64,000 nt of DNA from Streptacidiphilus jiangxiensis (GTDB taxonomy: Bacteria; Actinomycetota; Actinomycetes; Streptomycetales; Streptomycetaceae). Positions 23,916 through 33,122 of the stretch are shown here, one piece after another. The notes below the pieces were generated by a model. It was given only the letters and a program-made list of their open reading frames with translations. It had not been told where the DNA came from and did no database searches. Position numbers and translations under genes: made by a program. Location of the stretch: contig NZ_FOAZ01000004.1 in assembly GCF_900109465.1 (NCBI RefSeq), positions 62,001 through 126,000 on the forward strand. Direction: 5' to 3'. Positions within the stretch are counted from its first letter, which is position 1. Every line of letters begins with the position of its first letter.

Positions 23916-24395
23916 ATGTCGATGACCAACGACGACATCGCCGGGATGCTGTTCACGCAGCTGCGTGAACTCAGCGACCGCGACGAGGTCACGCGGCTCT
24001 GCGACCGCTACGTGTTCCACCTGGACCGCGACCGCTACGACGACTCCTGGCTGGGCACCGTCTTCACCGACGACGCCCAGCTCAGCTTTCCCTTCGGTGA
24101 GTACCACGGGCTGTCCGGCATAGCCGAGTTCCAGGAGATGACCCGGCGGGTCGAGCGCACCCACCACATCAGCGCCAACCACGTGATCGAGCTGGAGGGC
24201 GACAGCGCCCGCGTCCGTGCGCAGCTGACCGCGGTGCACGTGCCCCGCGCCGCCGCGCCGAGCGAGCACTTCGGCATCGGCGGCCACTACCACGCCGACC
24301 TGGTCCGCGGCGAACAGGGCTGGCGCATCCGTAAGTTCGTCTTCGAGCTGGCCTGGCAGTCCGGGCACGCGCCGGGGATCGAAGAAGCGGCCTGA
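23916..24395 (+). CDS. SnoaL-like (NTF2-fold) protein
   Basis: A 159-residue NTF2-fold protein related to SnoaL polyketide cyclases, hydroxylases and dehydratases. The opening ELSDRDEVTRLCDRYVFHLD, the FTDDAQLSFPFG strand and RTHHISANHVIEL with paired histidines match the SnoaL-like 2/4 families. In type II clusters such proteins close the last ring or act as cofactor-free oxygenases (SnoaL2/AclR type). No dedicated second cyclase is otherwise visible, so this is a candidate. The ATG at 23916 follows ACGAGGAGG. MarR follows 2 bases after its stop. Dehydratase or a non-catalytic role cannot be excluded. Confidence 0.8.
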   Translation: MSMTNDDIAGMLFTQLRELSDRDEVTRLCDRYVFHLDRDRYDDSWLGTVFTDDAQLSFPFGEYHGLSGIAEFQEMTRRVERTHHISANHVIELEGDSARVRAQLTAVHVPRAAAPSEHFGIGGHYHADLVRGEQGWRIRKFVFELAWQSGHAPGIEEAA

Positions 24396-24397
24396 GC

Positions 24398-24931
24398 ATG
24401 GACGCGCCGGCGACTCCCGCCGATGCCGATGATCCCTCCCCACCCGACATCGGCAGAGCCCTGCGATCCGCGGGGCTGCGGCTCGCGCAGCTCAACCGCC
24501 GGATCGGCGTCGCGCTCGGGCTGCGCGACGTCGACATGGACTGCTTCGAGCTGATCACCCGGCTGGGCCCGATGACGCCCGGCGGGCTGGCTCGGGCGGC
24601 GTCCCTGCACCCGGCCACGGTCACCGGCATCCTGGACCGCCTGGAGCGCGCCGGATGGGTCGGTCGCACGCGCGATCCGGCCGACCGGCGGCTCGTCCGG
24701 ATCCAGGCCCTGCCGGAGCGCTACACCGAGGTCTTCACGCTGTTCGCGGGGATGAACGACGCCGTGGAGCGGATCTGCTCCGGGTACCGCGACGATGACC
24801 TCCGGCTGATCGCGGACTTCCTGCAGCGGGTGGCGGAGGCCGGCCGCGTAGCCGTCGCCGCCCTCGCCGAACGCCCGGCCGCCCCACGTCCCGCCGAGCG
24901 ACCGACCGATCGTCCGACCGCGTCCGCCTGA
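24398..24931 (+). CDS. MarR-family transcriptional regulator
   Basis: A 177-residue winged-helix regulator. The DNA-binding part reads MDCFELITRLGPMTPGGLAR, AASLHPATVTGILDRLERAG as recognition helix and then RTRDPADRRLVRI as the wing, which is the standard MarR DxRD/R wing. MarR proteins are usually repressors released by phenolic ligands, which would suit control by an aromatic polyketide or homogentisate-type compound. It is translationally close to the SnoaL-like gene (2-base gap) and followed by a strong hairpin. I see no clear palindromic operator near its own operon. The exporter gene and the HPPD promoter region are candidate targets. Confidence 0.9.
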   Translation: MDAPATPADADDPSPPDIGRALRSAGLRLAQLNRRIGVALGLRDVDMDCFELITRLGPMTPGGLARAASLHPATVTGILDRLERAGWVGRTRDPADRRLVRIQALPERYTEVFTLFAGMNDAVERICSGYRDDDLRLIADFLQRVAEAGRVAVAALAERPAAPRPAERPTDRPTASA

Positions 24932-26245
<1,314 letters not shown>

Positions 26246-26259
26246 AGGGAGAGGACCCC

Positions 26260-27516
26260 ATGACGACACCCACCGTTCCACAGGCCCGGAGAGTCGGGCA
26301 ACTGCCCTCGCTCACCGGGCTGCGATTCCTCTGCGCACTGTCCGTCTTCTTCACCCACGCCTGGTTCGTGGCGGACATCTTCGCCGGTGCCCATGCGCAG
26401 CAGGCGGTCAAGGCCGTGCTGCCGCTCGGCATGGTCGGCGTCTCGGTGTTCTTCGTGCTGAGCGGGTTCGTGCTCACCCTGACCGCCCCCGCGCAGGAGT
26501 CCGCCCGGCTCTTCTGGCGGCGTCGCGCGGCCAAGATCTACCCCAACCACCTGGTGGTCTGGGCGCTGCTGCTGGTCTTCGTCCTCGCCACCGGCCAGGC
26601 CGTGACCGGCGGCAAGGGCGGCGCCTTCCCCTGGCTGCCGGCCCTTTCGAACCTCCTCCTGGTCCACGCCTGGCTGCCCGGGCCCGGCTTCACCGCGGGC
26701 CTGAACATCGTCACCTGGTCCCTGTGCGTCGAGGTGTTCTGCTACCTCATGTTCCCCTGGCTGCTGCCGAGGATCCGCAGGATCCCCGCGGCCCGGCTGT
26801 GGATCGCCGCCGGGGCCACCGTGCTCGTGGTCTGGTCCGTGGCCGCGATCGCGGCGCAGTTCACCGGCGGCCGCACGGTGCCGGGGGTCGGCGTCAACCA
26901 GTGGCAGTTCTGGATCCCCTACTTCTTCCCGCTGGGCCGCCTGCCCGAGTTCGTGCTCGGCATGCTGCTCGCCCGGATCCTGAGGGAGCGTCGGGTGCGC
27001 GTGCCCGGCATGGCCCTGTCCGGTCTCGCCGTCGTGCTCGCGCTCGGAGCGGCCCTGCCGGTGCTGCCCTTCGCCTTCCTGCCGGCGGCCGTGACCGTCG
27101 TCCCCGTCGGCGCGCTCGTCCTGGCGGCGGCCCGCGCGGACCTGGAGGGCCGGCGCTCCTGGCTGCGGCGCCCAGGCCTGGTGCTGCTGGGCGAGGCCTC
27201 TTTCGCCTTCTACGTCGTGCACTGGCCGGTGATCATGGTGGCGCACTGGGCCGTCGGCGGAGGCCGCTGGTCAACGCCGGTCGCCCTGGCCGCCACCGGC
27301 GGCTTCTTCGTCCTGGCCCAGCTCGTCGCCCTGGCACTGCACCGCGGCGTGGAACTGCCCGCGATGGCCCGCTTCGCCCGCCCGCGCCCGCGCCCGCACC
27401 TTGCGGTGGCGGCGACGGCAGCGGCAACGGCGACGGCGACGGCGACGGCCGGGACGCAGGCAGCGCCCGTCGCCGAGGTCCGGGTGCCGGCCGCCGGCGT
27501 CCCGACCCGGAGGTGA
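26260..27516 (+). CDS. Acyltransferase-3 family membrane O-acyltransferase (OafA-like)
   Basis: A 418-residue integral membrane acyltransferase with about ten hydrophobic segments. Family signs are the start LPSLTGLRFLCALSVFFTHA with its essential His, the cytoplasmic loop RRRAAKIYPNH, and the late FAFYVVHWPVIM segment. It would move an acyl group onto a hydroxyl of a sugar, terpenoid or polyketide at the membrane. The C-terminus after the last membrane span is an Ala/Thr-rich low-complexity tail (ATAAATATATATAG). The ATG at 26260 follows AAGGGAGAGG. Neighbours suggest acylation of a meroterpenoid. Acyl donor and acceptor are not deducible. Confidence 0.85.
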   Translation: MTTPTVPQARRVGQLPSLTGLRFLCALSVFFTHAWFVADIFAGAHAQQAVKAVLPLGMVGVSVFFVLSGFVLTLTAPAQESARLFWRRRAAKIYPNHLVVWALLLVFVLATGQAVTGGKGGAFPWLPALSNLLLVHAWLPGPGFTAGLNIVTWSLCVEVFCYLMFPWLLPRIRRIPAARLWIAAGATVLVVWSVAAIAAQFTGGRTVPGVGVNQWQFWIPYFFPLGRLPEFVLGMLLARILRERRVRVPGMALSGLAVVLALGAALPVLPFAFLPAAVTVVPVGALVLAAARADLEGRRSWLRRPGLVLLGEASFAFYVVHWPVIMVAHWAVGGGRWSTPVALAATGGFFVLAQLVALALHRGVELPAMARFARPRPRPHLAVAATAAATATATATAGTQAAPVAEVRVPAAGVPTRR

Positions 27517-27519
27517 CCG

Positions 27520-28665
27520 GTGAGCGGCACCCTGCCCCGCACCTCCCCGCCACCCGTCGTCCGGCCATACGTCCCGGCACCTGTCGTCCCGGCACCGGCT
27601 CCCCCGCCGGCCGAACGTCGCCTGCTCGCCTTCGTCCGGCTCGGCCGCCCCAAGTTCCTGGTGCAGAGCCTGATGGTGGTCGGCCTCGGCGTCACCATGG
27701 CGGTCCGTGACGGGCACCCGTTCCGGCCCGGGTGGTTCCTGCTGACCCTCGGCTTCGCCTGGTGCACGCACCTGATGACCCACTACTGCAACGAGTACTT
27801 CGACCTGGAGGCGGACCGTGCCAACGCCGCGCCGACCTCCTGGACCGGAGGCAGCCGGATCCTGGTCAGCGGGCAACTCCAGCCCGAGGTGAGCCTGTCG
27901 GCGGCGTTCGTCCTGGCCTTCGTCGCCCTGGGCCTGATCGCGCTGATGCCAGGAACCGAGGCCCGGCTGACCGCGGCCGCCATCGCCACCCTCGCCTGGT
28001 TCTACACCGCGCCGCCGCTGCGCCTGAACTACCGGGCGCTGGGGGAGCTCGCCTGCGCCGTCGTCCTCTACGGCCTCGGTCCGCTGCTGGCCTGCCTGCT
28101 CCAGGCGGACCGGCTCACCGCCGACGACGTGGTCGGCGCCGGCCTGGTCTGCACCCTGCAGTTCCTGCGCATGTCCGTGATGAACCTGTCCGACATCGAC
28201 GGTGACCGGGCCACCGGCAAGCGCACGCTGGCCGTCGCGCTCGGCGAGCGCCGCCTGGTCGCGGTGTACTGCCTCGGTCAACTGCTTGCCCCTGCAGTCC
28301 TGCTGACGGCCTGGGCGCTGAGCCGGGCGCTGCTGCCGGACCTGCTGGCCGTCGCGGTGACCGCCCCGGTCGCCGCCTGGGTCGCCCGGGAGCTGCTGCT
28401 CGGCCGGCTCCGCGACCCGGCGCGGGCCAACGCCATCACCTTCCGCGCCTCCATGCACATGCCGCTGACCGCGTGCGCGCTCACGCTGGCCCTGCTCGGT
28501 GACGCGCTCACCGGTCCGCACGGCGTCCCGGTCTCCTGGCTCGCCGTCTACGGCATCGCGCTGGCGGGTTTCTGGACCTGGCTCGGCCGGGCGGTCCGCG
28601 CCAACGGCGTCGCCGCCCACGGCGTTCCCGCCGACCCACCGACGACGCAGGAGGATCCGCGATGA
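27520..28665 (+). CDS. UbiA/MenA-family membrane prenyltransferase
   Basis: A 381-residue membrane prenyltransferase that joins a polyprenyl diphosphate to an aromatic acid, often with loss of the carboxylate. Both magnesium-diphosphate motifs are visible: NEYFDLEAD (residues 91-99) and NLSDIDGDRATGKRTLAV (from 222). The loop TGGSRILVSGQL after the first motif resembles MenA, which uses dihydroxynaphthoate, more than 4-hydroxybenzoate-specific UbiA. About nine membrane spans follow a 35-residue Pro-rich leader. Homogentisate from the preceding dioxygenase is the simplest acceptor; a carboxylated polyketide is possible. The GTG at 27520 has CCGGAGGTG upstream and lies 3 bases after the acyltransferase stop. 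The stop overlaps the prenyl-synthase start (ATGA). Confidence 0.9.
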   Translation: MSGTLPRTSPPPVVRPYVPAPVVPAPAPPPAERRLLAFVRLGRPKFLVQSLMVVGLGVTMAVRDGHPFRPGWFLLTLGFAWCTHLMTHYCNEYFDLEADRANAAPTSWTGGSRILVSGQLQPEVSLSAAFVLAFVALGLIALMPGTEARLTAAAIATLAWFYTAPPLRLNYRALGELACAVVLYGLGPLLACLLQADRLTADDVVGAGLVCTLQFLRMSVMNLSDIDGDRATGKRTLAVALGERRLVAVYCLGQLLAPAVLLTAWALSRALLPDLLAVAVTAPVAAWVARELLLGRLRDPARANAITFRASMHMPLTACALTLALLGDALTGPHGVPVSWLAVYGIALAGFWTWLGRAVRANGVAAHGVPADPPTTQEDPR

Positions 28666-29732
28666 CCACGACCGTGCAACCCGCGTCCCCGCCCGCGTCC
28701 ACCCGGGCGCTCGCGGCCGACCTGACCGGTCGGGCGCGGGACCTGGTCGAGCCGTACCTGCGCGAGTCGGTGGCCCTGCTGGAGCCCGGCCTCGCCGCCA
28801 TCTGCGGCTACCACCTGGGCTGGACGGGCCCGGACGGCTCACCGGCCGTTCCCGCCGTCCCGGCGGGCAAGGCCGTGCGTCCCGCCTTCGCCCTGCTGGC
28901 CGCCGAGGCCGTCTGCGGATCGGTCCGCCACGCGGCCCCGGCCGGCGCGGCCGTCGAGCTGATCCACAACTTCAGCCTGATCCACGACGACATCATGGAC
29001 CGCGACGAGGAGCGTCGTCGTCGCCCCACCGTGTGGAAGCAGTTCGGCGTGCCCGCGGCCATCCTGGCCGGCGACGCCCTGCAGACGCTGGCCTTCGACG
29101 TCCTGCTGCGCCACGGCGGTCGCCGTGGCCCGCAGGCGGCCGAGCGCCTGGCGGACTCGCTGCGCGAGCTGGTCGACGGGCAGGCGCGGGACCTGTGCTT
29201 CGCCGAGCGCCCGTGGACCGGTCCGGAGGCGGTCACCGTCGAGGAGTACCGCGCCATGGCCCTCGGCAAGACGGGAAGCCTGCTGGCCTGTGCCTCCGGG
29301 CTGGGCGCCCTGCTCGGCGGCGGCACCGCGCTGCAGGCCGCCACGCTCGCCGAGGCCGCGGGCCAACTGGGCCTGGCCTTCCAGTGCGTGGACGACATCC
29401 TCGGCATCTGGGGCGATCCGGCGCTGACCGGCAAGCCGGCCCGTGGCGACCTGCGGGAACGCAAGCGCAGCCTGCCGGTGCTCGCCGTGCTCTCCGGCGC
29501 CGATGCCCCGGCCCGCCACCTCGCCGACCTGCTGACCGCCGAGCCCGGCGAGGCGGAGCTGCTGGTCGCGGCGGACCTCATCGAGGAGCAGGGCGGCCGC
29601 GCCCTGTGCGAACACGAGGCCACCACGGCCCTCGCCCGCGCCCACGCGCTCCTCGACCGAGTCGCCATGCCCGCCTCCACCCGCGCCGGCTACGCGGCCC
29701 TCGCCGCCGCCTGCGTCGCCCGCACGAGCTGA
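28662..29732 (+). CDS. Short-chain polyprenyl diphosphate synthase (FPP/GGPP-type)
   Basis: A 356-residue trans-prenyl diphosphate synthase that builds the chain used by the adjacent prenyltransferase. It has the GKAVRP substrate loop, first aspartate-rich motif DDIMD (from residue 109) and QCVDDILGIWGD as the second. The last Asp of the second DDxxD is Gly (DDILG), a form I associate with actinomycete GGPP synthases of this branch. Phe at position -5 from the first motif points to a short product (C15-C20) rather than a long quinone chain. The start overlaps the prenyltransferase stop by 4 bases. C20 is my best guess; only assay will tell. Confidence 0.88.
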   Translation: MTTTVQPASPPASTRALAADLTGRARDLVEPYLRESVALLEPGLAAICGYHLGWTGPDGSPAVPAVPAGKAVRPAFALLAAEAVCGSVRHAAPAGAAVELIHNFSLIHDDIMDRDEERRRRPTVWKQFGVPAAILAGDALQTLAFDVLLRHGGRRGPQAAERLADSLRELVDGQARDLCFAERPWTGPEAVTVEEYRAMALGKTGSLLACASGLGALLGGGTALQAATLAEAAGQLGLAFQCVDDILGIWGDPALTGKPARGDLRERKRSLPVLAVLSGADAPARHLADLLTAEPGEAELLVAADLIEEQGGRALCEHEATTALARAHALLDRVAMPASTRAGYAALAAACVARTS

Positions 29733-29810
29733 GCCCTCCGGGGCCCTCGGGGGGTGTTCCGTCCCGTTCGCTCCGGATCACCTGCGACGAGTCCTCAGGG
29801 AGGGCCTCTC

Positions 29811-31565
29811 ATGACCACTGTTCAGAACGGCCTGCCGCGCCCTGGGCGCGTCGAGCCCGAGCGGGCTGCGTCGACGACGGCCGACGCCGTCAGCGCGGCG
29901 AGCGGGCGGCTGCTGGCACTGCAGCGCGAGGACGGGTCCTGGGACAACCCGCGCCCCGGCGCGGTGTCCGGCGCGGGCGGGGCCGTGCTCGCCTTCGTGC
30001 TCGCCCACGAGTCGGGCGAGCCGGGGGAGCCCGGGGACGTCGCGTTGACCGACCGTGCCTGCGCCTGGCTGCTGCGCGTGCGCCGCAGCGACGGTGGCTG
30101 GGGCACCCTGGACGGCTGCCCCTCCGACGTCGTCGCGACGTCCATGGCGGCGACCGCCCTCGCCCTGTGGAGCCGAAGCCGTCGAGGCTCGGAGCTCCCG
30201 GACGCGGCCGCCGCCGTCAGCGAGGCCCTGGCGTGGCTCGGCGAGCACGGCGGCGTGCCCGGCATCGTCGACCCGACGGTACGTCAACTCTGCGGACTTG
30301 TCCTGGCGGCGGCCGATCTGGCCAGACCCCGGGGACTGCCCGGGGTGCCCGTCGAGGTGGTCCTGCTGCCGGCGCGGCTGCGGCGGCGCGCGCTGTCCTA
30401 CCTGTCGCCGCCGCTCGTCGCACTGGCGCTGCTGCAGCGCCGTTTCGGACACCTCGGCCCGCTGCGCCGGGGCGTGCACCGGCTCGCGCGCCCCGCGGCG
30501 CTCCGGCTGCTCCACGAGGTCACCCGGGCCGAAGGCGGCGTCGGCTCCTTCGGTGGCGACCCGTGGCTCACCGGCCTGGTCACCGCGGCGCTCGCGGTCA
30601 ACGGCGCCGCGCCCGACCTGGTGCGTTCCGGCCTCGCCTACCTGCGTCGCACCGCGCAGCCGGACGGCTCCTGGGCGATGATCCACGGCATGGAGGCCGA
30701 GCGGGTCGAGCTGACCGGCCCCGCCTTCGCCGCCGCCGCGCTGGGCGACGCGGGACACGCCGCCTCCGCGCGGCTGACCACGACGCGCGCCTGGCTCGCC
30801 GACTGCCGGCAGAGCCGACCCTTCCCGCTGTACGACTGCCCGCCCGGCGGCTGGACCTGGTCCGGTGCGAAGGGCTGGCCGAACGTGCTGGACTCACTGG
30901 CGGTCCTGGAGGTGCTGGCCCAGGGTCCCGCCGACGGGCCCGCCCTGACTGAGGGCCTGGCCTGGCTGCGCTCGCGCCAGGACCGTCGCGGCACCTGGAG
31001 CACCTTCGTGCGCAACACGCTGGTGCCGCTCGACGGCCCGTGCCCCTACATCACGGCGAGGGCGTTGCGGCTGCTGTTCCGGACCGGGGTGCCCATCTCC
31101 GATCCGGACTGGAGCCGGGGGCTCCGCGCGCTCTTGAGCCGCCAGCAGGCCGACGGGGGTTTCGAGGCGCTGTGGCACCGAGGGCCGGTTCCGGCCACCG
31201 CCGCCGTCCTGCGGCTGCTGGCCGAGCTCGGCCTCGCCACGACGCCGGCCGCCCGCCGGGCCGCCGCGCGGCTGGTCGCACTGCAGCGACCCGACGGCTC
31301 CTGGTCGACCGAGGACCCGGCCGAGCCCGGCACGGTGGACGAGACGGCCCGGGCGGTCCTCGCCCTCACCGCCCACGGCGCGCACCCGGCCGCCGCGCGC
31401 GGCGAGCGGTGGTTGGTCGACCGGCAGCGGCCCGACGGTTCCTGGGAGCCGGGCCAGACCTGCGTCTACATCCGCGGCCACGTGCACTACAGCGACCATC
31501 TGATGGCCCAGGGCCTGGCGCTGTCGGCCCTCGCCGCCCGGCTCGACACGGAAGCGAGAGTCTGA
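29811..31565 (+). CDS. Squalene-hopene-cyclase-like (class II terpene cyclase) protein with degenerate DxDD
   Basis: A 584-residue protein of the squalene/oxidosqualene cyclase and class II diterpene cyclase superfamily, expected to fold as a double alpha-barrel. QW-type repeats are seen at about residues 37-44 (LQREDGSW), 91-97, 282-288, 389-396, 491-498 (LQRPDGSW) and 538-545. The site of the catalytic DxDD reads PNVLDSLAVL (from 357); compared with PDVDDTAVVV of squalene-hopene cyclase, the general-acid Asp has become Leu and the first Asp Asn. The oxidosqualene DCTAE motif is also absent. It starts at ATG 29811 after CAGGGAGGG and overlaps the following monooxygenase by one base. It may cyclise an epoxidised prenyl-aromatic by another acid, or may have lost cyclase chemistry. 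Confidence 0.82.
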   Translation: MTTVQNGLPRPGRVEPERAASTTADAVSAASGRLLALQREDGSWDNPRPGAVSGAGGAVLAFVLAHESGEPGEPGDVALTDRACAWLLRVRRSDGGWGTLDGCPSDVVATSMAATALALWSRSRRGSELPDAAAAVSEALAWLGEHGGVPGIVDPTVRQLCGLVLAAADLARPRGLPGVPVEVVLLPARLRRRALSYLSPPLVALALLQRRFGHLGPLRRGVHRLARPAALRLLHEVTRAEGGVGSFGGDPWLTGLVTAALAVNGAAPDLVRSGLAYLRRTAQPDGSWAMIHGMEAERVELTGPAFAAAALGDAGHAASARLTTTRAWLADCRQSRPFPLYDCPPGGWTWSGAKGWPNVLDSLAVLEVLAQGPADGPALTEGLAWLRSRQDRRGTWSTFVRNTLVPLDGPCPYITARALRLLFRTGVPISDPDWSRGLRALLSRQQADGGFEALWHRGPVPATAAVLRLLAELGLATTPAARRAAARLVALQRPDGSWSTEDPAEPGTVDETARAVLALTAHGAHPAAARGERWLVDRQRPDGSWEPGQTCVYIRGHVHYSDHLMAQGLALSALAARLDTEARV

Positions 31566-32872
31566 TGCGCGACCTGCCCCCTGCGAACGGGACATGCTGG
31601 GACGTGATCGTCTGTGGTGCGGGCGTGGCCGGACTGTCGGCGGCCCGCGCACTGGAGCTGCTGGGGCTGCGGGTGCTGCTGCTGGAGAAGCAGCGGGTCC
31701 CCGTCGCGATCGCCAAGGGCGAGGTGCTGCAACCCAGTTCACTGGAGGTGCTGCGGGAGTGGGGCGTGCTGCCGCTGCTGCGGCGGCGTGGCGCCGTGCC
31801 GCTGCACGGCCTGGCCGTGCGGGAGCCCGACGGGCGGGCCCTGATGCATTTCGACTACCAGGCCGTGCCCGGCCGCGATCGAGGGCTGCTCTCCCTGGAC
31901 TATCCCGCGATCCTGGACGCCTTCCGCGAGTCCCTGGGGCCCGGCGTCGACACCCGCGCCGGGGTGTTGGTGGACGCGCCCGTCATGGACGGCGACCGGG
32001 TGGTCGGCGTCCACTGCCGCGCGCAGGGCAGGCCTGAGCTCTTCCACGCCCCGCTCGTGATCGCCGCCGACGGTCGGTCCTCCCGGCTGCGCCGGGCGAC
32101 CGCCGTCACCGCCGAACCGAGCGGATACCCCCACCGGTTGCTCTCCTTCGAGCTGCACGCCGCCGGCCCCGAGGGCCAGGAGGTGACCAGCTACCTCAGC
32201 CCGCAGGGACTCCGGCTGCTCTACCCCCTCCCCGACGGCCGGCTCCGCCTCTACGCGCAGGTCCGCCCGGAGGAGCTGCGCGGCGCCGGGCGGGCCGAGT
32301 TGGAGCGCTGGTGCGCCGACGCCGTCGCGGGCACGCCCGCGCTGGCGCCGCTGGCGGCGCCGCTGCGCGCCGCGCTCGGGACCCGGCAACTGCTGACGCT
32401 GTGGCGGTTCACCGCCACGGCGCTCACCGCGCCCGGCCTCGCCCTGATCGGCGAAGCCGCCCACTGCGTCCACCCGATGGCGGCGCAGGGCATGAACACC
32501 GCGATCGCGGACTCGGCGACGCTCGCCCGCTCCCTCGCGGCCTGCCGCCGCGTCACCGGCGCCGCGGACGGCGTGCCGCTGGCCGCTTCGCAGGTGGACC
32601 GGGCCCTCGCCCTCTACGCGGCTGAACGCCGCGACTGGGTGCGGCACATGGACCGGATGAGCCACGACGCCACCCGGCTGGTCACCCAGGTCTCCTGGCC
32701 CGCCCGCGCGCTGGGTCGCCGCGTCCTGCGCCGGATCGACGCCAACCCACGGCTGCGCCACCGCGCCACGGTCAACATGGCGGGCCTGGTGATGGAGCCG
32801 TTCACGGTCCTCGACAGACTCCACCAACTCGGCCTCCCGGACCCCCGGTCCCGCCGAGTCCCGACCAGCTGA
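31565..32872 (+). CDS. UbiH/squalene-epoxidase-like FAD monooxygenase
   Basis: A 435-residue FAD-dependent monooxygenase. It has the dinucleotide fold CGAGVAG near residue 18, the DG motif in AADGRSSRLRR, and the third motif as GEAAHCVHPMAAQGMN, with Glu in place of the usual Asp of GDAAH. It resembles hydroxylases of ubiquinone biosynthesis and prenyl-chain epoxidases. In meroterpenoid pathways such an enzyme oxidises the aromatic head or epoxidises the prenyl tail before cyclisation. The start ATG 31565 overlaps the cyclase stop (TGATG), coupling the two and suggesting they act in sequence. The C-terminus is Arg/Pro-rich without a membrane anchor. Confidence 0.85.
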   Translation: MRDLPPANGTCWDVIVCGAGVAGLSAARALELLGLRVLLLEKQRVPVAIAKGEVLQPSSLEVLREWGVLPLLRRRGAVPLHGLAVREPDGRALMHFDYQAVPGRDRGLLSLDYPAILDAFRESLGPGVDTRAGVLVDAPVMDGDRVVGVHCRAQGRPELFHAPLVIAADGRSSRLRRATAVTAEPSGYPHRLLSFELHAAGPEGQEVTSYLSPQGLRLLYPLPDGRLRLYAQVRPEELRGAGRAELERWCADAVAGTPALAPLAAPLRAALGTRQLLTLWRFTATALTAPGLALIGEAAHCVHPMAAQGMNTAIADSATLARSLAACRRVTGAADGVPLAASQVDRALALYAAERRDWVRHMDRMSHDATRLVTQVSWPARALGRRVLRRIDANPRLRHRATVNMAGLVMEPFTVLDRLHQLGLPDPRSRRVPTS

Positions 32873-32885
32873 CCCCCCTGCACCC

Positions 32886-32902
32886 CGGGTGCTTCGCACC
32901 CG
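32886..32902 (+). terminator. Small GC hairpin after the monooxygenase gene
   Basis: CGGGTGC and GCACCCG pair exactly around TTC, 14 bases after the stop. It is short and lacks a T-tract, so termination is plausible rather than certain. Confidence 0.5.
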
Positions 32903-33094
32903 TGCCCGCGCGCTGCGCCGGTGACCGCGCGCACCAACGCGCGCACCCGTCGCCACGCGTTGCGCCCGTCACCGTCCGCACCCGTGACCGCGCGCTGCGC
33001 CCGTCCCCATGCGCTGCGCCCGTGATCACCCGCCACGCCAGTCATCACCGGTCACCACGCGCTGCACCCGTCATGACCCGCCGCGCACCTCATC
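32903..33094 (+). repeat. Degenerate GC-rich repeat tract in the 250-base gap
   Basis: Variants of GCGCTGCGCCCGT recur at 32910, 32957, 32992, 33011 and 33059, interspersed with CACCCGTCACC-like blocks. Spacing is irregular (19-48 bases), so this is not a CRISPR. No convincing protein is encoded. Nothing else is seen in the gap except a ribosome site AGGAAAGGAAGG before 33123. Confidence 0.6.
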
Positions 33095-33122
33095 ACCCGT
33101 CACCAGGAAAGGAAGGTCGACC

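Noticed and set aside
32903-33094. Repeats considered as a CRISPR array
   Set aside because: Repeat copies vary, spacing is 19 to 48 bases and there are no unique equal-length spacers or cas genes.
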